Source of the DNA: Collinsella aerofaciens
Lineage (GTDB): Bacteria > Actinomycetota > Coriobacteriia > Coriobacteriales > Coriobacteriaceae
NCBI GenBank assembly: GCA_021639365.1
Contig: JAJXHK010000005.1
Coordinates: 1 to 64,000 of the forward strand
Length of the DNA: 64,000 nt
Direction of reading: 5' to 3'
The notes beneath the pieces were generated by a model. That model was not told the origin of the DNA. It did not search any database and worked only from the letters and a program-made list of their open reading frames with translations. Position numbers and translations under genes: made by a program. Shown here in pieces: positions 1 through 7,817 of the stretch. Position 1 is the first letter of the stretch, and every line of letters starts with the position of its first letter.

Positions 1-868
1 CCATAAAATGCGCGAAGTCCGTCTCGCCCGGCGCCAACAGCAACGCCACGGGCAAAAGAAATGCCACGAGGCCATTGAGCGCGGTAAGGTTGAGCACCTG
101 CGGGCCTCGGCAGAACGTGCCCGCATAGCTTTGCGCCATGTCGGCGTATTCGGCGATCGCATCGTGAAACGCCTTAAAGGAGTAGACCGTCTGCTGGAAC
201 ACCTTGACCACGGGGATGCCGCGCACGTATTCGGTGCCGGTCTTGTTCATCTTGACCAGCGCGCCCATGTAGGCCTTCATGAACTCGGCGCCCTTGCCGC
301 TCATCATGGTGGCCATGGCGCCAAGCGAAACGGCGACCGAGATAAGGCATGCCGCGCCCAAACGCCAATCGAGGGCAAATAGCAGCACAAGCAGGCCCGC
401 GACCATGGCGGTGGCGCCGGCGATATCGGGTAGCATGTGTGCGAGCAGGGTCTCGGTGGAGGCGGCGCATCCGTCTACGATACGGCGCAGCTCACCGGTG
501 GCGTGCGTGTCAAAGTAGCCGAGCGGCAGCTTAAGCAGATGCTCGCTCGTAGCCTTGCGGATATTGGATGCGCAGCGAAACGCGGACAGGTGCGTGCACA
601 TGAGTCCCACGAAATAGATCACGATGCTTGCCAGGGCAAAACCGACAGCCCACCAACCATACATCGCGATGTCGGCGGCCTCGCTCCAGTTAGGCGCCAC
701 AGCGATCAGGTCTCGCGCAACAAGCCAGATGCACACGTACGGGCCAAAGCTCAACAGCTGCGAGAACGCCGAGAGGGCCATGCCCAAATACGTTAGGAAT
801 TTACGGTCACCAGCATATGCAAGTAGCTCGCCGATGCCGCCACCTTCCTTTTTCGATCCCTTTGCCAT
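1..868 (-). CDS. ABC exporter, N-terminal membrane domain (partial, cut by left edge)
   Basis: Reading frame open to the window edge; translated from the complementary strand it begins MAKGSKKEGGGIGELLAYAG. About 289 residues are visible, all of the type-1 ABC exporter transmembrane fold: alternating hydrophobic segments, a phrase like FRCASNIRKATSEHLLKLPL and then YFDTHATGELRRIVDGC, the usual coupling-helix region of this family. The ATP-binding half would lie to the left of the window. The start ATG at 868 has AGAAAGGA a few bases upstream. It is divergent from an AraC regulator, a pairing seen for AraC-controlled metallophore or efflux ABC pairs; a substrate cannot be named from this fragment. 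Confidence 0.85.
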   Translation of the reverse strand, partial: MAKGSKKEGGGIGELLAYAGDRKFLTYLGMALSAFSQLLSFGPYVCIWLVARDLIAVAPNWSEAADIAMYGWWAVGFALASIVIYFVGLMCTHLSAFRCASNIRKATSEHLLKLPLGYFDTHATGELRRIVDGCAASTETLLAHMLPDIAGATAMVAGLLVLLFALDWRLGAACLISVAVSLGAMATMMSGKGAEFMKAYMGALVKMNKTGTEYVRGIPVVKVFQQTVYSFKAFHDAIAEYADMAQSYAGTFCRGPQVLNLTALNGLVAFLLPVALLLAPGETDFAHFM

Positions 869-988
869 GAGATTCCTTTCTAACGGCTTGAGAGTTAACC
901 GTAAGAAACTTATCATGGGCGTGTTAGCCAAGGCACACAATTGGGCCAGGCGTGGACGTTTTCGCAAATGAAGGGGACGCTTTTGAAA

Positions 989-1987
989 ATGCGGCGGGCG
1001 GCAACCGATATAACCGAGCTCTACGCACCGCAGTTTGAGCAGTTTGGCCTGCAGCTTTCCGGCAAGGGCGCCGTCTTTACCGGTGAGGTGGCAAACGATC
1101 GGGCGCACGGACGCGCATGGATCATGCCCCTTTCCCCCACCTGCATCGTCATGGAGCATTTCATTACCCCGATGCACAACATGCACCTAGCCGAGTACAC
1201 ACCCGAACCGTACGCGTGCGTGAGCGAGGTCAGCGCGCCCACGCTCATGTGCATGCCCGAGGCTGGCATAACGCCTGCAAACCTTAAACTCTTGCATGGA
1301 CCGTGGCCAAACAATGCCGTGTGCAGCTTTATCCAAGATAACTGTGGCGAGGAGTTAAGCCCGCTGTTTGCAGGGCAGCTCTATCACTCGCGCTCGGTGC
1401 TCTTTTTGCCTGGATATTTTGACGAACTGGAGCACCGCTATCCCACCGAGTTCGCAGGGGTCTTTGAGGCGTTTGCCGAGCCATGGCACGAGGAAGCGAC
1501 GTCCGCCATCTGCCACACACTGCACCGGATTAACGAGGACCGCGCCCGCACCGTAGGCGGACACGTCTATATGCAAGGCATCGTGGAGACCATGGTCGCG
1601 GAGCTCGCCTGTTCGCGCGCGGCCCACAAGCAGGCGCGGCAGGCGGCAGACACACGCGTCAGCATAACCATTGCCGAAGAAGCAACGGCAATGATTGAGC
1701 GCGAGCTCGACAAAGGCAGACGTGTGGGTATCAACGAGGTGGCCGAGAGGCTCTACACAAGCCGCTCCAAGCTATGCGCCACCTTTAAGGCCCAAACTGA
1801 CGAGTCCCTGGGCGCCTACATTCGCAGACGCCGTATGGAGCGAGCACAGGACCTTTTGGCCGATAGCGCGCTCACGATAGCGCAGGTGGCAGAGCGTCTA
1901 GGCTACCCTCAGCAGGCCGCCTTCGCCCAAGCCTTCAAGCAACACACCGGCACCACCCCCACCACTTGGCGCTCCCAACATATATAA
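989..1987 (+). CDS. AraC-family transcriptional regulator
   Basis: The C-terminal ~100 residues carry the two helix-turn-helix motifs of AraC/XylS proteins (GINEVAERLYTSRSKL... and LTIAQVAERLGYPQQAAFAQ) ending in the typical TGTTPTTWR. The N-terminal ~200 residues are a poorly conserved sensing domain rich in Cys and Met. I chose ATG 989 because AAGGGGA lies about 11 nt upstream; ATG 968 and TTG 941 are in frame but have weaker ribosome sites. It is divergent from the ABC exporter gene across a short shared promoter region and probably regulates it; this is inference from gene order. Confidence 0.85.
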   Translation: MRRAATDITELYAPQFEQFGLQLSGKGAVFTGEVANDRAHGRAWIMPLSPTCIVMEHFITPMHNMHLAEYTPEPYACVSEVSAPTLMCMPEAGITPANLKLLHGPWPNNAVCSFIQDNCGEELSPLFAGQLYHSRSVLFLPGYFDELEHRYPTEFAGVFEAFAEPWHEEATSAICHTLHRINEDRARTVGGHVYMQGIVETMVAELACSRAAHKQARQAADTRVSITIAEEATAMIERELDKGRRVGINEVAERLYTSRSKLCATFKAQTDESLGAYIRRRRMERAQDLLADSALTIAQVAERLGYPQQAAFAQAFKQHTGTTPTTWRSQHI

Positions 1988-2342
1988 AGAATGAAGGCGC
2001 CAACGGCGCCCTCATTCACCAAATTCAATCCAGCCCGCCTGACCCGAACGGCCGAGTCGTTGCAGAACCCGGAAGCCCCGGCAGGGCGGGTGCTTGCTCA
2101 AAATGAGTTCCCTTCAAAACAATGGGCGCGCCAACGGCGCGCCCATTCACTCTATTCCATTCAGCCCGCCTGACTCGAACGGCCGTGTCGTCTGGCCGGG
2201 GAAGCCCCGAGTCGCCGGGGTGTTTGCTCCAAATGAGTTCCGCATGCAAAGAAGGCCACTAAATGTGGCCTTCGTCTTGCATAGGACTGTTTGAAATTTG
2301 GAGGAAATACCCCGGCGACTCGGGGCTTCCCCGGCCTCGCAG
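1988..2342. repeat. Tandem terminator/palindrome array between convergent genes
   Basis: No gene. The spacer holds three short GC hairpins at 1990-2016, 2121-2147 and 2252-2272, the first two built on the same plan (AATG..GCGCC AAC GGCGC..CATT). Between them lies an ~82-bp unit repeated directly at 2031-2112 and 2162-2242 (both start CAGCCCGCCTGAC and end near AAATGAGTTCC). In addition 2194-2234 and 2296-2336 form an inverted repeat of 41 nt with only two mismatches, enclosing the third hairpin. Position between the ends of the AraC gene and gatB suggests bidirectional termination; the duplicated filler is unexplained. Confidence 0.75.
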
Positions 2343-4019
2343 CTACGAGAGCGACGTTCTCAGCAACTCGTTGAAGAGCTTCGGGTTGCCCTTGCCGCGG
2401 CTCGCCTTCATGCACTGGCCCACCAAAAAGCCGATGACCTTCTGGTTGCCGTCACGATACTGCTGCGCCTGCTCGGCACAGTTTGCCAGTACCTCGTCCA
2501 CAATCGGCTGCAGCGCACCGGCGTCGCTCACCTGACGCATGCCGCGCTCGTCGACGATCTTGTTGGGGTCGTCGCCGGTCTGAGCCATGGCCTCAAAGAC
2601 CTCGTGCGCCTGGTTGGAGCTGATGGCATCGGTCGCCAGCAGCTTGGCGAGAGCCGCCACCTGAGCCGGCGCGATGCCGGACTCGGCGAGCGACACGCCC
2701 GCGCCCTTAAGGTAGGCGATCATCTCGTTGACCAGCAGGTTTGCGACCGTCTGCGCCTCCTTGCCAGCCATACCGGTAGCGGCAGCCTCAAAGAACTCGG
2801 CAAACTCGGGGTCGCCGGCAATCTGCTCGGCATCGGCCGCCTTAATGCCAAAGTCGGCCTCAAAACGGGCGCGCTTGGCATCGGGCAGCTCGGGAATCTC
2901 GCCACGGCAACGGTCGATGAACTCGTCGTCCAGATCGAAGGGCGCCAGGTCGGGATCGGGGAACAGACGATAGTCGTCAGCCGTCTCCTTGACACGCATG
3001 ACCACGGTGCGCTTGCGGCTGGGCTCCCAGTGGCGGGTCTCCTGATAGATGATTCCGCCCTCCTCGAGCACCTCGGCCTGACGGCAAATCTCGTAGGCAA
3101 GACCATCATGCAGGCTCTTAAACGAGTTGAGGTTCTTAAGCTCGGTCTTGGTGCCCAGCTTGGTCTCGCCACGGCGGCGCAGCGACACGTTACCGTCGCA
3201 GCGCATGGAACCCTTCTCCATGGAGCAGTCCGAAATGCCCAGCGTCACAAAGATGCGACGGAGCTTTTCCATAAACAGGCGTGCTTCCTCGGGCGTGCGC
3301 AAGTCGGGCTCGGTGACGAGCTCGATCAGCGGCGTGCCGCAGCGGTTGTAGTCGACGAGCGACTCGGCCGCGGCGGTAATGCGGCCCTCGGCGCCACCCA
3401 CGTGGACCATCTTGGCGGCGTCCTCCTCCATGTGGATGCGCAGAATGCGGATGGGCACCGTGTAGGAACCGTCCTCGCGACGCTCGGGCATCTGCAGGTT
3501 GGACGCATCGTAGCTGGCCAGGTGACCGGCGCGCTGGTTGCCCTCGCGCATGGTCGACGTCATGGACGTGGACAGGCCCTCGGCGTTGGCCGAGGCGCTC
3601 GCCAGGCTCTGGGCCTCGGCCTCACCAAACGCGCAGTCAGGACGCTCGGCGGCACCGCGACCAGTCACGTCCAGGTCCAGGTGACCATACATGGCAAAGG
3701 CGACCGGACCCTGCGTGGTCTGGAAGTTCTTGGCCATATCGGGATAAAAGTAGTGCTTGCGGTAGAACATCGAGTGACGCTGGATCTCGCAGTTGGTGGC
3801 GAGACCGGCCTTGACGATGCTTTCGATGGCGCGCTTGTTGGGCACCGGCAGGGCGCCGGGCAGCCCCAGGCACACCGGGCACACGTTGGCGTTGGGCTCG
3901 TCATCGTGGCTGAGCTTGCAGTTGCAGAACATCTTGGTATCGAGTGCGGTGAGCTCGGTATGGATTTCCAGGCCGATCACAGCCTCCCAATCCTGCAGGA
4001 CCTCGGAAAGCTCCTTCAT
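2343..4019 (-). CDS. gatB: Asp-tRNA(Asn)/Glu-tRNA(Gln) amidotransferase subunit B
   Basis: 558 aa. GatB binds misacylated Glu-tRNA(Gln)/Asp-tRNA(Asn) and activates the acyl group before ammonia from GatA is added. The N-terminus reads DWEAVIGLEIHTEL, followed by the zinc ligand pattern C32-x-C34 ... C47-xx-C50, then IRILRIHMEEDAAKM and SLVDYNRCGTPLIELVTEPD, all diagnostic, and the YqeY-like helical tail ends in GKGNPKLFNELL. The protein is longer than the usual ~480-500 aa because roughly 50 extra residues (rich in Ala, Ser and Thr, around residues 125-175) sit between the GHLDLDV strand and the HMEEDA motif. Last gene of gatC-gatA-gatB; start overlaps the gatA stop by one base (TAATG). Confidence 0.97.
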   Translation of the reverse strand: MKELSEVLQDWEAVIGLEIHTELTALDTKMFCNCKLSHDDEPNANVCPVCLGLPGALPVPNKRAIESIVKAGLATNCEIQRHSMFYRKHYFYPDMAKNFQTTQGPVAFAMYGHLDLDVTGRGAAERPDCAFGEAEAQSLASASANAEGLSTSMTSTMREGNQRAGHLASYDASNLQMPERREDGSYTVPIRILRIHMEEDAAKMVHVGGAEGRITAAAESLVDYNRCGTPLIELVTEPDLRTPEEARLFMEKLRRIFVTLGISDCSMEKGSMRCDGNVSLRRRGETKLGTKTELKNLNSFKSLHDGLAYEICRQAEVLEEGGIIYQETRHWEPSRKRTVVMRVKETADDYRLFPDPDLAPFDLDDEFIDRCRGEIPELPDAKRARFEADFGIKAADAEQIAGDPEFAEFFEAAATGMAGKEAQTVANLLVNEMIAYLKGAGVSLAESGIAPAQVAALAKLLATDAISSNQAHEVFEAMAQTGDDPNKIVDERGMRQVSDAGALQPIVDEVLANCAEQAQQYRDGNQKVIGFLVGQCMKASRGKGNPKLFNELLRTSLS

Positions 4020-5533
4020 TACAGCTCGCCTCCCTTCCCGGCAAAATCGGGCGCGACGGAAAGCGCCGGCGCGCCCGTGGCGGCATCGGCAAAGCCGCGC
4101 TCCAGGGCGCGGGCAAACGTGAGCAGCTGACGGTCCTTAAAGGCCGGACCCACCAGCTGGGCAGAAACGGGCAGCTTGCTGTCCTCGCCCAGGCCCAGCG
4201 GCACCGAAATGCCGCCGTTGCCGCAGATGTTGAGCGAAATGGTGTACAGGTCGGACAGGTACATCTGCGTGGGATCGCTGATCTCGCCAAACTTAAAGGC
4301 CGTGCGCGGCGAGGCGGGCATCAGGATCGTGTCCACCTTGGCATACGCGGCGTCGTAGTCCTGCGTGATGAGCGTGCGGGCCTTCTGCGCGGCGTAGTAG
4401 TACTTGTCGTACACGCCCGAGCTCAGCAGGTAGGCGCCGAGCATCTGACGGCGCTTGGCCTCGGCACCAAAGCCGTGGGCGCGCGAGAGCGAGCTCTGGT
4501 CGGACAGGTTGGCGCAGCCCTCCTCCTGGTAGCCGTAGCGAATGCCGTCGAAACGGGCAAGGTTGGAGAACGCCTCGGCCGGGCCGATGACGTAGTAGGC
4601 GGCGATAGCGGCATCCAGGTGCGGCAGGTCGACCTCGACCAGCTCGGCACCCTGGTTTTGCAGCTCCTGGGCGGCGCGCTGAACAGCGGCCTTGACCTCG
4701 GGCGTTAGGCCCTCGGCCTCCATAAACGCGGGGATGATGCCCACGCGCTTGCCCTCGATGCTGTCGTTGAGGTGCTCGGTAAAGTCGACGGCACAGTCCT
4801 GGCTGGTGCAGTCGTACGGATCGTGGCCCGCGCCGGTAAGCGCGTTCATGGCCAGTGCGACGTCCTCGACCGTGCGGCCGAAGGGACCCACCTGGTCGAG
4901 CGACGAGCCAAAGGCCACCACGCCGTAGCGGCTCACGGCGCCATACGTGGGCTTAAGGCCCACCACGCCGCAGAGCGCCGCCGGCTGGCGGATGGAGCCG
5001 CCGGTGTCCGAACCCAGCGAGAGCGCGACCTCGCCCGCGGCGACGGCGGCAGCGGAGCCGCCCGAAGAGCCGCCGGGCACGCGCTCGGTATCCCAGGGGT
5101 TGTTGGTGCGGTGGAAGGCCGAGCTCTCGGTAGAGCTACCGAAGGCGAACTCGTCCATGTTGGCCTTGCCCATGGGCAGGCAACCGGCGTCGAGCATGCG
5201 CTGGACGCAGGTGGCGGTGTAGACGCTCTGGTAGTTCTCGAGCATGCGGGAAGCGCAGGTGGTGCGCGTGCCCACGAGGTTCATGTTGTCCTTGATGGCC
5301 AGCGGCACGCCCGCGAGCGGGGGCAGCGGCTTTCCGGCGGCACGATCGGCATCCACGCGCGCGGCGGCCTCGAGTGCGAGCTCGGGCGACACCTGCAGGA
5401 ACGCCTGGACCCCGCCCTCGCGCGCCTCGATGGCGGCAAGGGAGGCCTGGGCCACCTCGGTAGCGGTAAAGTCGCCGGAGGCAACGCCCGCGGCGATCTG
5501 GGCGGCGGTAAGGGAATCGAAGCTCTGCGCCAT
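4019..5533 (-). CDS. gatA: Asp-tRNA(Asn)/Glu-tRNA(Gln) amidotransferase subunit A
   Basis: 504 aa, normal length. GatA is the glutaminase of the GatCAB complex. The amidase-signature triad is visible: Lys81 in GVPLAIKDN, Ser156 in RVPGGSSGGS and nucleophile Ser180 in GSDTGGSIRQP, matching the K79/S154/S178 pattern known for Staphylococcus GatA. It lies between gatC and gatB with one-base stop/start overlaps on both sides, so the three subunits are very likely translationally coupled. Presence of GatCAB means the cell makes Gln-tRNA and/or Asn-tRNA indirectly. Confidence 0.97.
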   Translation of the reverse strand: MAQSFDSLTAAQIAAGVASGDFTATEVAQASLAAIEAREGGVQAFLQVSPELALEAAARVDADRAAGKPLPPLAGVPLAIKDNMNLVGTRTTCASRMLENYQSVYTATCVQRMLDAGCLPMGKANMDEFAFGSSTESSAFHRTNNPWDTERVPGGSSGGSAAAVAAGEVALSLGSDTGGSIRQPAALCGVVGLKPTYGAVSRYGVVAFGSSLDQVGPFGRTVEDVALAMNALTGAGHDPYDCTSQDCAVDFTEHLNDSIEGKRVGIIPAFMEAEGLTPEVKAAVQRAAQELQNQGAELVEVDLPHLDAAIAAYYVIGPAEAFSNLARFDGIRYGYQEEGCANLSDQSSLSRAHGFGAEAKRRQMLGAYLLSSGVYDKYYYAAQKARTLITQDYDAAYAKVDTILMPASPRTAFKFGEISDPTQMYLSDLYTISLNICGNGGISVPLGLGEDSKLPVSAQLVGPAFKDRQLLTFARALERGFADAATGAPALSVAPDFAGKGGEL

Positions 5534-5844
5534 TACTCGCTCTCCCCCTCTCCCAAAATGGACGGCACGCGGAAGTAGCGGTCGCGCGCGCTGCCGGCGT
5601 TTTCGAGCGCAACGTCGAGCGGCAGATCGCGCTCGGGCTCGCGCAGGTCATCGCCCATCACGTTGGATAGGCTTCCGATGGGATGGAACGTGGGTTCCAC
5701 GTCGGGCAAGTCATATTGCAAGACGGGCTCGAGCATCTGGACGGCGTCGTTCATGTAAGACGTCATCTGGGTGAGCTCGTCATCGGTCAGTGCGATCTTT
5801 GCATACTCGGCGATGCCGCGCACGTCTTTCTCGCTGAGTGCCAT
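5533..5844 (-). CDS. gatC: Asp-tRNA(Asn)/Glu-tRNA(Gln) amidotransferase subunit C
   Basis: 103 aa when started at ATG 5844 (MALSEKDVRGIAEYAKIALT), which has GGAAGGGAGC just upstream; an in-frame ATG six codons earlier lacks one. GatC is the small chaperone-like subunit that wraps around GatA and GatB. The family pattern is clear: N-terminal helix with V..IA..A.IALTDDE, a middle MLEPVLQYDLPDVEPT and the C-terminal GSARDRYFRVPSIL. First gene of the operon; the stop overlaps the gatA start. Confidence 0.95.
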   Translation of the reverse strand: MALSEKDVRGIAEYAKIALTDDELTQMTSYMNDAVQMLEPVLQYDLPDVEPTFHPIGSLSNVMGDDLREPERDLPLDVALENAGSARDRYFRVPSILGEGESE

Positions 5845-6005
5845 AGGCGCTCCCTTCCGCATAACAGTTAAACCGCTCTAGTATACAGGGCAACGCCGGC
5901 TTGGAGCAGGCGCTTTACCCAAATGCAGCGAAAACGTAACGAGAGCGGCGGGTTGGCAGGGCGGGTCCGGCGGACCTGCGGCGAAAACCGTCCCGCCCGC
6001 AACCA

Positions 6006-6070
6006 AAACCGTCCCAACATTTGACGTTTTTCGCCAAAATCGCGATTTTCATCGAATGTTGGGACGGTTT
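6006..6070 (+). repeat. 65-nt dispersed palindrome, family B copy 1
   Basis: Arms AAACCGTCCCAACATTTGA and its near complement ending GGGACGGTTT enclose a core with TCGCCAAAATCGCGATTTTCA. The same core and arms recur at 16601-16664 and, inverted, at 20726-20786. There the outer stem pairs are changed on both sides (CCGTCCC/GGGACGG becomes CCATCAC/GTGATGG), so pairing is kept while sequence differs. Confidence 0.75.
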
Positions 6071-6083
6071 GGAAGCCCTCGGG

Positions 6084-6116
6084 CCACCACAAAGTTGCCT
6101 GTCCCCATTGTGGTGG
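6084..6116 (+). repeat. GTCCCC-loop hairpin, family A copy 1
   Basis: CCACCACAA / TTGTGGTGG stem with a loop containing GCCTGTCCCC. Lies just beyond the stop of the sortase gene and may act as its 3' hairpin. Four close relatives occur at 15576, 16537, 18127 and 31311. Confidence 0.75.
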
Positions 6117-6129
6117 TTCCGAACAATGG

Positions 6130-7068
6130 CTATGCCGAGGCCTTGGCCTTGCGGCGTTTACGGATCGCGTGGACCACGATGTCCAGCAGCAACAGCAGGA
6201 TGGCAACGACCACGATGAGCACGGCGAACTCGCGCTTGCCCCAGTGGCGGCAGGCCAGCGACTTTTGCTTGTCGACGTCCTTCTTGTTGTACTTGGTGCG
6301 CACGCAATGCACCAGCAGGCGATGGTCGTTCACGCCGTAGGGCGTGCAGGTGACGAGCGTCACCTTGTCGGCGCCGGGCTCGATGGTCAGCGACTCCATC
6401 TCCTCGGGCAGCACGACCTCGGAGTCGACCATCTTGTAGGCAAGCGTCTTGTTCATGGTGTGCAGCAGTACCAGGTCGCCGGGCTCCAGCGAGTGGATGT
6501 CGTCGAACATGCTCAGGTTGCGCATGCCCGAGTGCGCGGTGAGCACGCAATGCGTCGAGCTGCCGCCCACCGGTAGGCTCGTGCCCTCCAGGTGGCCGAC
6601 GCCCGCCATAAGGACCTCCTCGCTCGTGCCGTGGTAGATGGGCATGCTCACGTCGATGGAGGGGATCTCGACCCAACTCATCATGGGGTCGCGGTCAAAG
6701 ATGAGCTGCTGATCGTAGGGCTCGATCTGGTCGGCGGGAAGCTCGGTGGCCTCGCCGGCAAGTTGCTCGTTAAAGGAGCGCGCCTGCAGTAGAATGCGCT
6801 CGCGCTCCTCTTCGGAGAGCGCGTCCACAGTGCTGGACACGGTGCTGATCTGGTTGAACACGCCCGAGGCCTCGAGCCGGTCCAAGATCCACGGCCAGGT
6901 CATAAGGCCCACGCCAATAAGGATGATGACGATAGTGATGAGCCGGTCGGCCCAGCGCGGCAGCCGCTTGCGACGACGCTTGGGCTTTGGTTGAGGTTTG
7001 GGCTGAGGGCTTGAGCCGCCGTTGTCCGCGGCGTTATTGCTCTTCATATGTTTGGCGCCCTGCACCAT
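6130..7068 (-). CDS. Class C sortase (pilin polymerase)
   Basis: 312 aa membrane transpeptidase that joins pilin subunits by cleaving their LPXTG-type signals. Residues 1-40 are a basic, Pro/Lys-rich cytoplasmic tail, 43-62 a first membrane segment, and 282-300 a second one followed by RKRRK, the two-anchor topology of class C enzymes. Catalytic residues are visible: His179 in LTAHSG, Cys241 in TLVTCTPYG and Arg250 in NDHRLLV. GAGGAG sits nine bases before the ATG at 7068. It is separated from the pilin genes by ~1 kb containing a pilin terminator and the duplicated element, so it is probably transcribed on its own. Confidence 0.93.
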   Translation of the reverse strand: MVQGAKHMKSNNAADNGGSSPQPKPQPKPKRRRKRLPRWADRLITIVIILIGVGLMTWPWILDRLEASGVFNQISTVSSTVDALSEEERERILLQARSFNEQLAGEATELPADQIEPYDQQLIFDRDPMMSWVEIPSIDVSMPIYHGTSEEVLMAGVGHLEGTSLPVGGSSTHCVLTAHSGMRNLSMFDDIHSLEPGDLVLLHTMNKTLAYKMVDSEVVLPEEMESLTIEPGADKVTLVTCTPYGVNDHRLLVHCVRTKYNKKDVDKQKSLACRHWGKREFAVLIVVVAILLLLLDIVVHAIRKRRKAKASA

Positions 7069-7208
7069 CGCCGGTCACTCCTCTAAAGCTCAGGTTGTCT
7101 AAACAAATAATAGCCGATTAGCGAGCATCTACCCCGGACAACACAGTCAGACTGCATTATCCGGTCGGGAATAGTCGGGCATAGGCCGTATTTGAGTTTT
7201 CAAAATGT

Positions 7209-7239
7209 CCCGAATCGGCGGGGCGATTCGGGATACAAT
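7209..7239 (+). promoter_or_regulatory. Promoter-like site of the plus-strand small RNA
   Basis: A -10 like hexamer TACAAT at 7234-7239 is preceded directly by the palindrome TCCCGAATC ... GATTCGGGA (7208-7233). In copy 2 the -10 is TAGAAT at 7708-7713 and the palindrome has two mismatches. No good -35 is visible, so activity is inferred from the conserved -10 and the downstream terminator. Confidence 0.45.
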
Positions 7240-7245
7240 GTCAAT

Positions 7246-7343
7246 AGAAAACGACGCACCCCGCGTAAGTGTTCGAAAGCGCGGGCGGCCTAGTTTTCTG
7301 GTTTTGTTAAATGCCCGGGCCTCTAACCCCGGGCATTCTTATT
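7246..7343 (+). ncRNA. Putative antitoxin small RNA, copy 1
   Basis: About 98 nt. A first stem CCCGCG/CGCGGG (7260-7285) is followed by a U/A-rich linker and a strong intrinsic terminator AATGCCCGGG/CCCGGGCATT (7310-7337) with TTCTTATTT. No convincing ORF. The 3' end runs into the stop codon of the minus-strand small ORF (7339-7341), so the two transcripts would be complementary at their 3' ends, the arrangement of txpA/RatA and bsrG/SR4 type I toxin-antitoxin pairs. The 5' end is estimated from the -10 at 7234. Confidence 0.5.
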
Positions 7344-7491
7344 TGCGCTTGTTGCGGCGCAAATGCCTTCTACCGTCCGCACCGCGCGTGCGCCTACGGA
7401 CCTTAAACCGAACCTCATACGAGTCAAAAAACGCGATGACGAACGAGCCCACCGCCGCGAGGGCGGCGAGCACGTTAAGGAATTTCAGCAT
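7339..7491 (-). CDS. Small basic membrane peptide, candidate type I toxin
   Basis: 50 aa starting MLKFLNVLAALAAVGSFVIA. Residues 2-22 form one hydrophobic segment with a GSFVIAFF core, and the rest is a strongly basic tail ending RRHLRRNKRK, the composition typical of type I toxins (short membrane segment plus charged tail). The ribosome site is excellent: GGAGGT (7498-7503) six bases before ATG. It lies convergent to a small RNA with overlapping 3' ends, and its C-terminal part is duplicated at 7813-7915. The 5' leader has a hairpin at 7620-7655 (CAATCCATCG/CGATGGATTG), a possible translation control. I do not recognise a named family; the toxin role is inference from size, charge and layout. 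Confidence 0.6.
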   Translation of the reverse strand: MLKFLNVLAALAAVGSFVIAFFDSYEVRFKVRRRTRGADGRRHLRRNKRK

Positions 7492-7660
7492 TTGGGGACC
7501 TCCGATCGAGTCGTCGGCCGCCCGCGCACGGGATGCGTCGCAAGGCCATTTTACTGCGAGCGCACGCACCCACGTCTGGCAAACGCAATTTTTGCAAACA
7601 TTTGTTCGATAGTTACACACAATCCATCGTCCAGCGGAACCTGGCCGATGGATTGTCCGG
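7442..7660. other. Spacer between the two repeat copies
   Basis: Holds the 5' part of the small peptide gene, its ribosome site and leader. A perfect 10-bp inverted repeat (7620-7629 / 7646-7655) could fold in the leader of the peptide mRNA. No convincing -35/-10 pair was found for the peptide. Confidence 0.5.
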
Positions 7661-7719
7661 CGTATTTGAGTTTTTAGAATATCCCAGATCGGCGGGGCGA
7701 TTCGGGATAGAATCGATAC

Positions 7720-7817
7720 AGGAAACAACGCATCCCGCGTAAGTGATCGAAAGCGCGGGCGGCCTAGTTTTCAGCTTTAGTTAAATGCCCGGGCCTCTAA
7801 CCCCGGGCATTCTTATT
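7720..7817 (+). ncRNA. Putative antitoxin small RNA, copy 2
   Basis: Counterpart of 7246-7343 with the same CCCGCG/CGCGGG stem and the identical terminator. It has no intact toxin gene of its own, so if transcribed it would act on the copy 1 mRNA or be a solitary antitoxin. Ends are estimated from copy 1. Confidence 0.45.

Larger units (their letters stand above)
5863..6129. other. Intergenic region with two hairpin repeats (detailed separately)
   Basis: 267 bp between gatC (transcribed leftward) and the end of the sortase gene. It contains a 65-nt palindrome (6006-6070) and a GTCCCC-loop hairpin (6084-6116), both of which belong to families repeated elsewhere in the window. The stretch 5870-6000 is GC-rich without recognisable sites apart from being the likely gatC promoter region. 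Confidence 0.6.
7187..7441. repeat. 255-bp direct repeat, copy 1 (type I toxin-antitoxin-like unit)
   Basis: Aligns without gaps to 7661-7915 (offset 474). The roughly 120 bp from the sRNA terminator into the small ORF appear identical in both copies; the promoter/sRNA part has scattered changes. Contains a plus-strand small-RNA gene and the 3' two thirds of a minus-strand small ORF. Confidence 0.9.

Noticed and set aside
2298..4130. 610-codon open frame on the plus strand
   Set aside because: Exactly opposite gatB and the end of gatA; sequence is low-complexity His/Leu/Gly/Val as expected for the antisense of a GC-rich gene, and there is no ribosome site.
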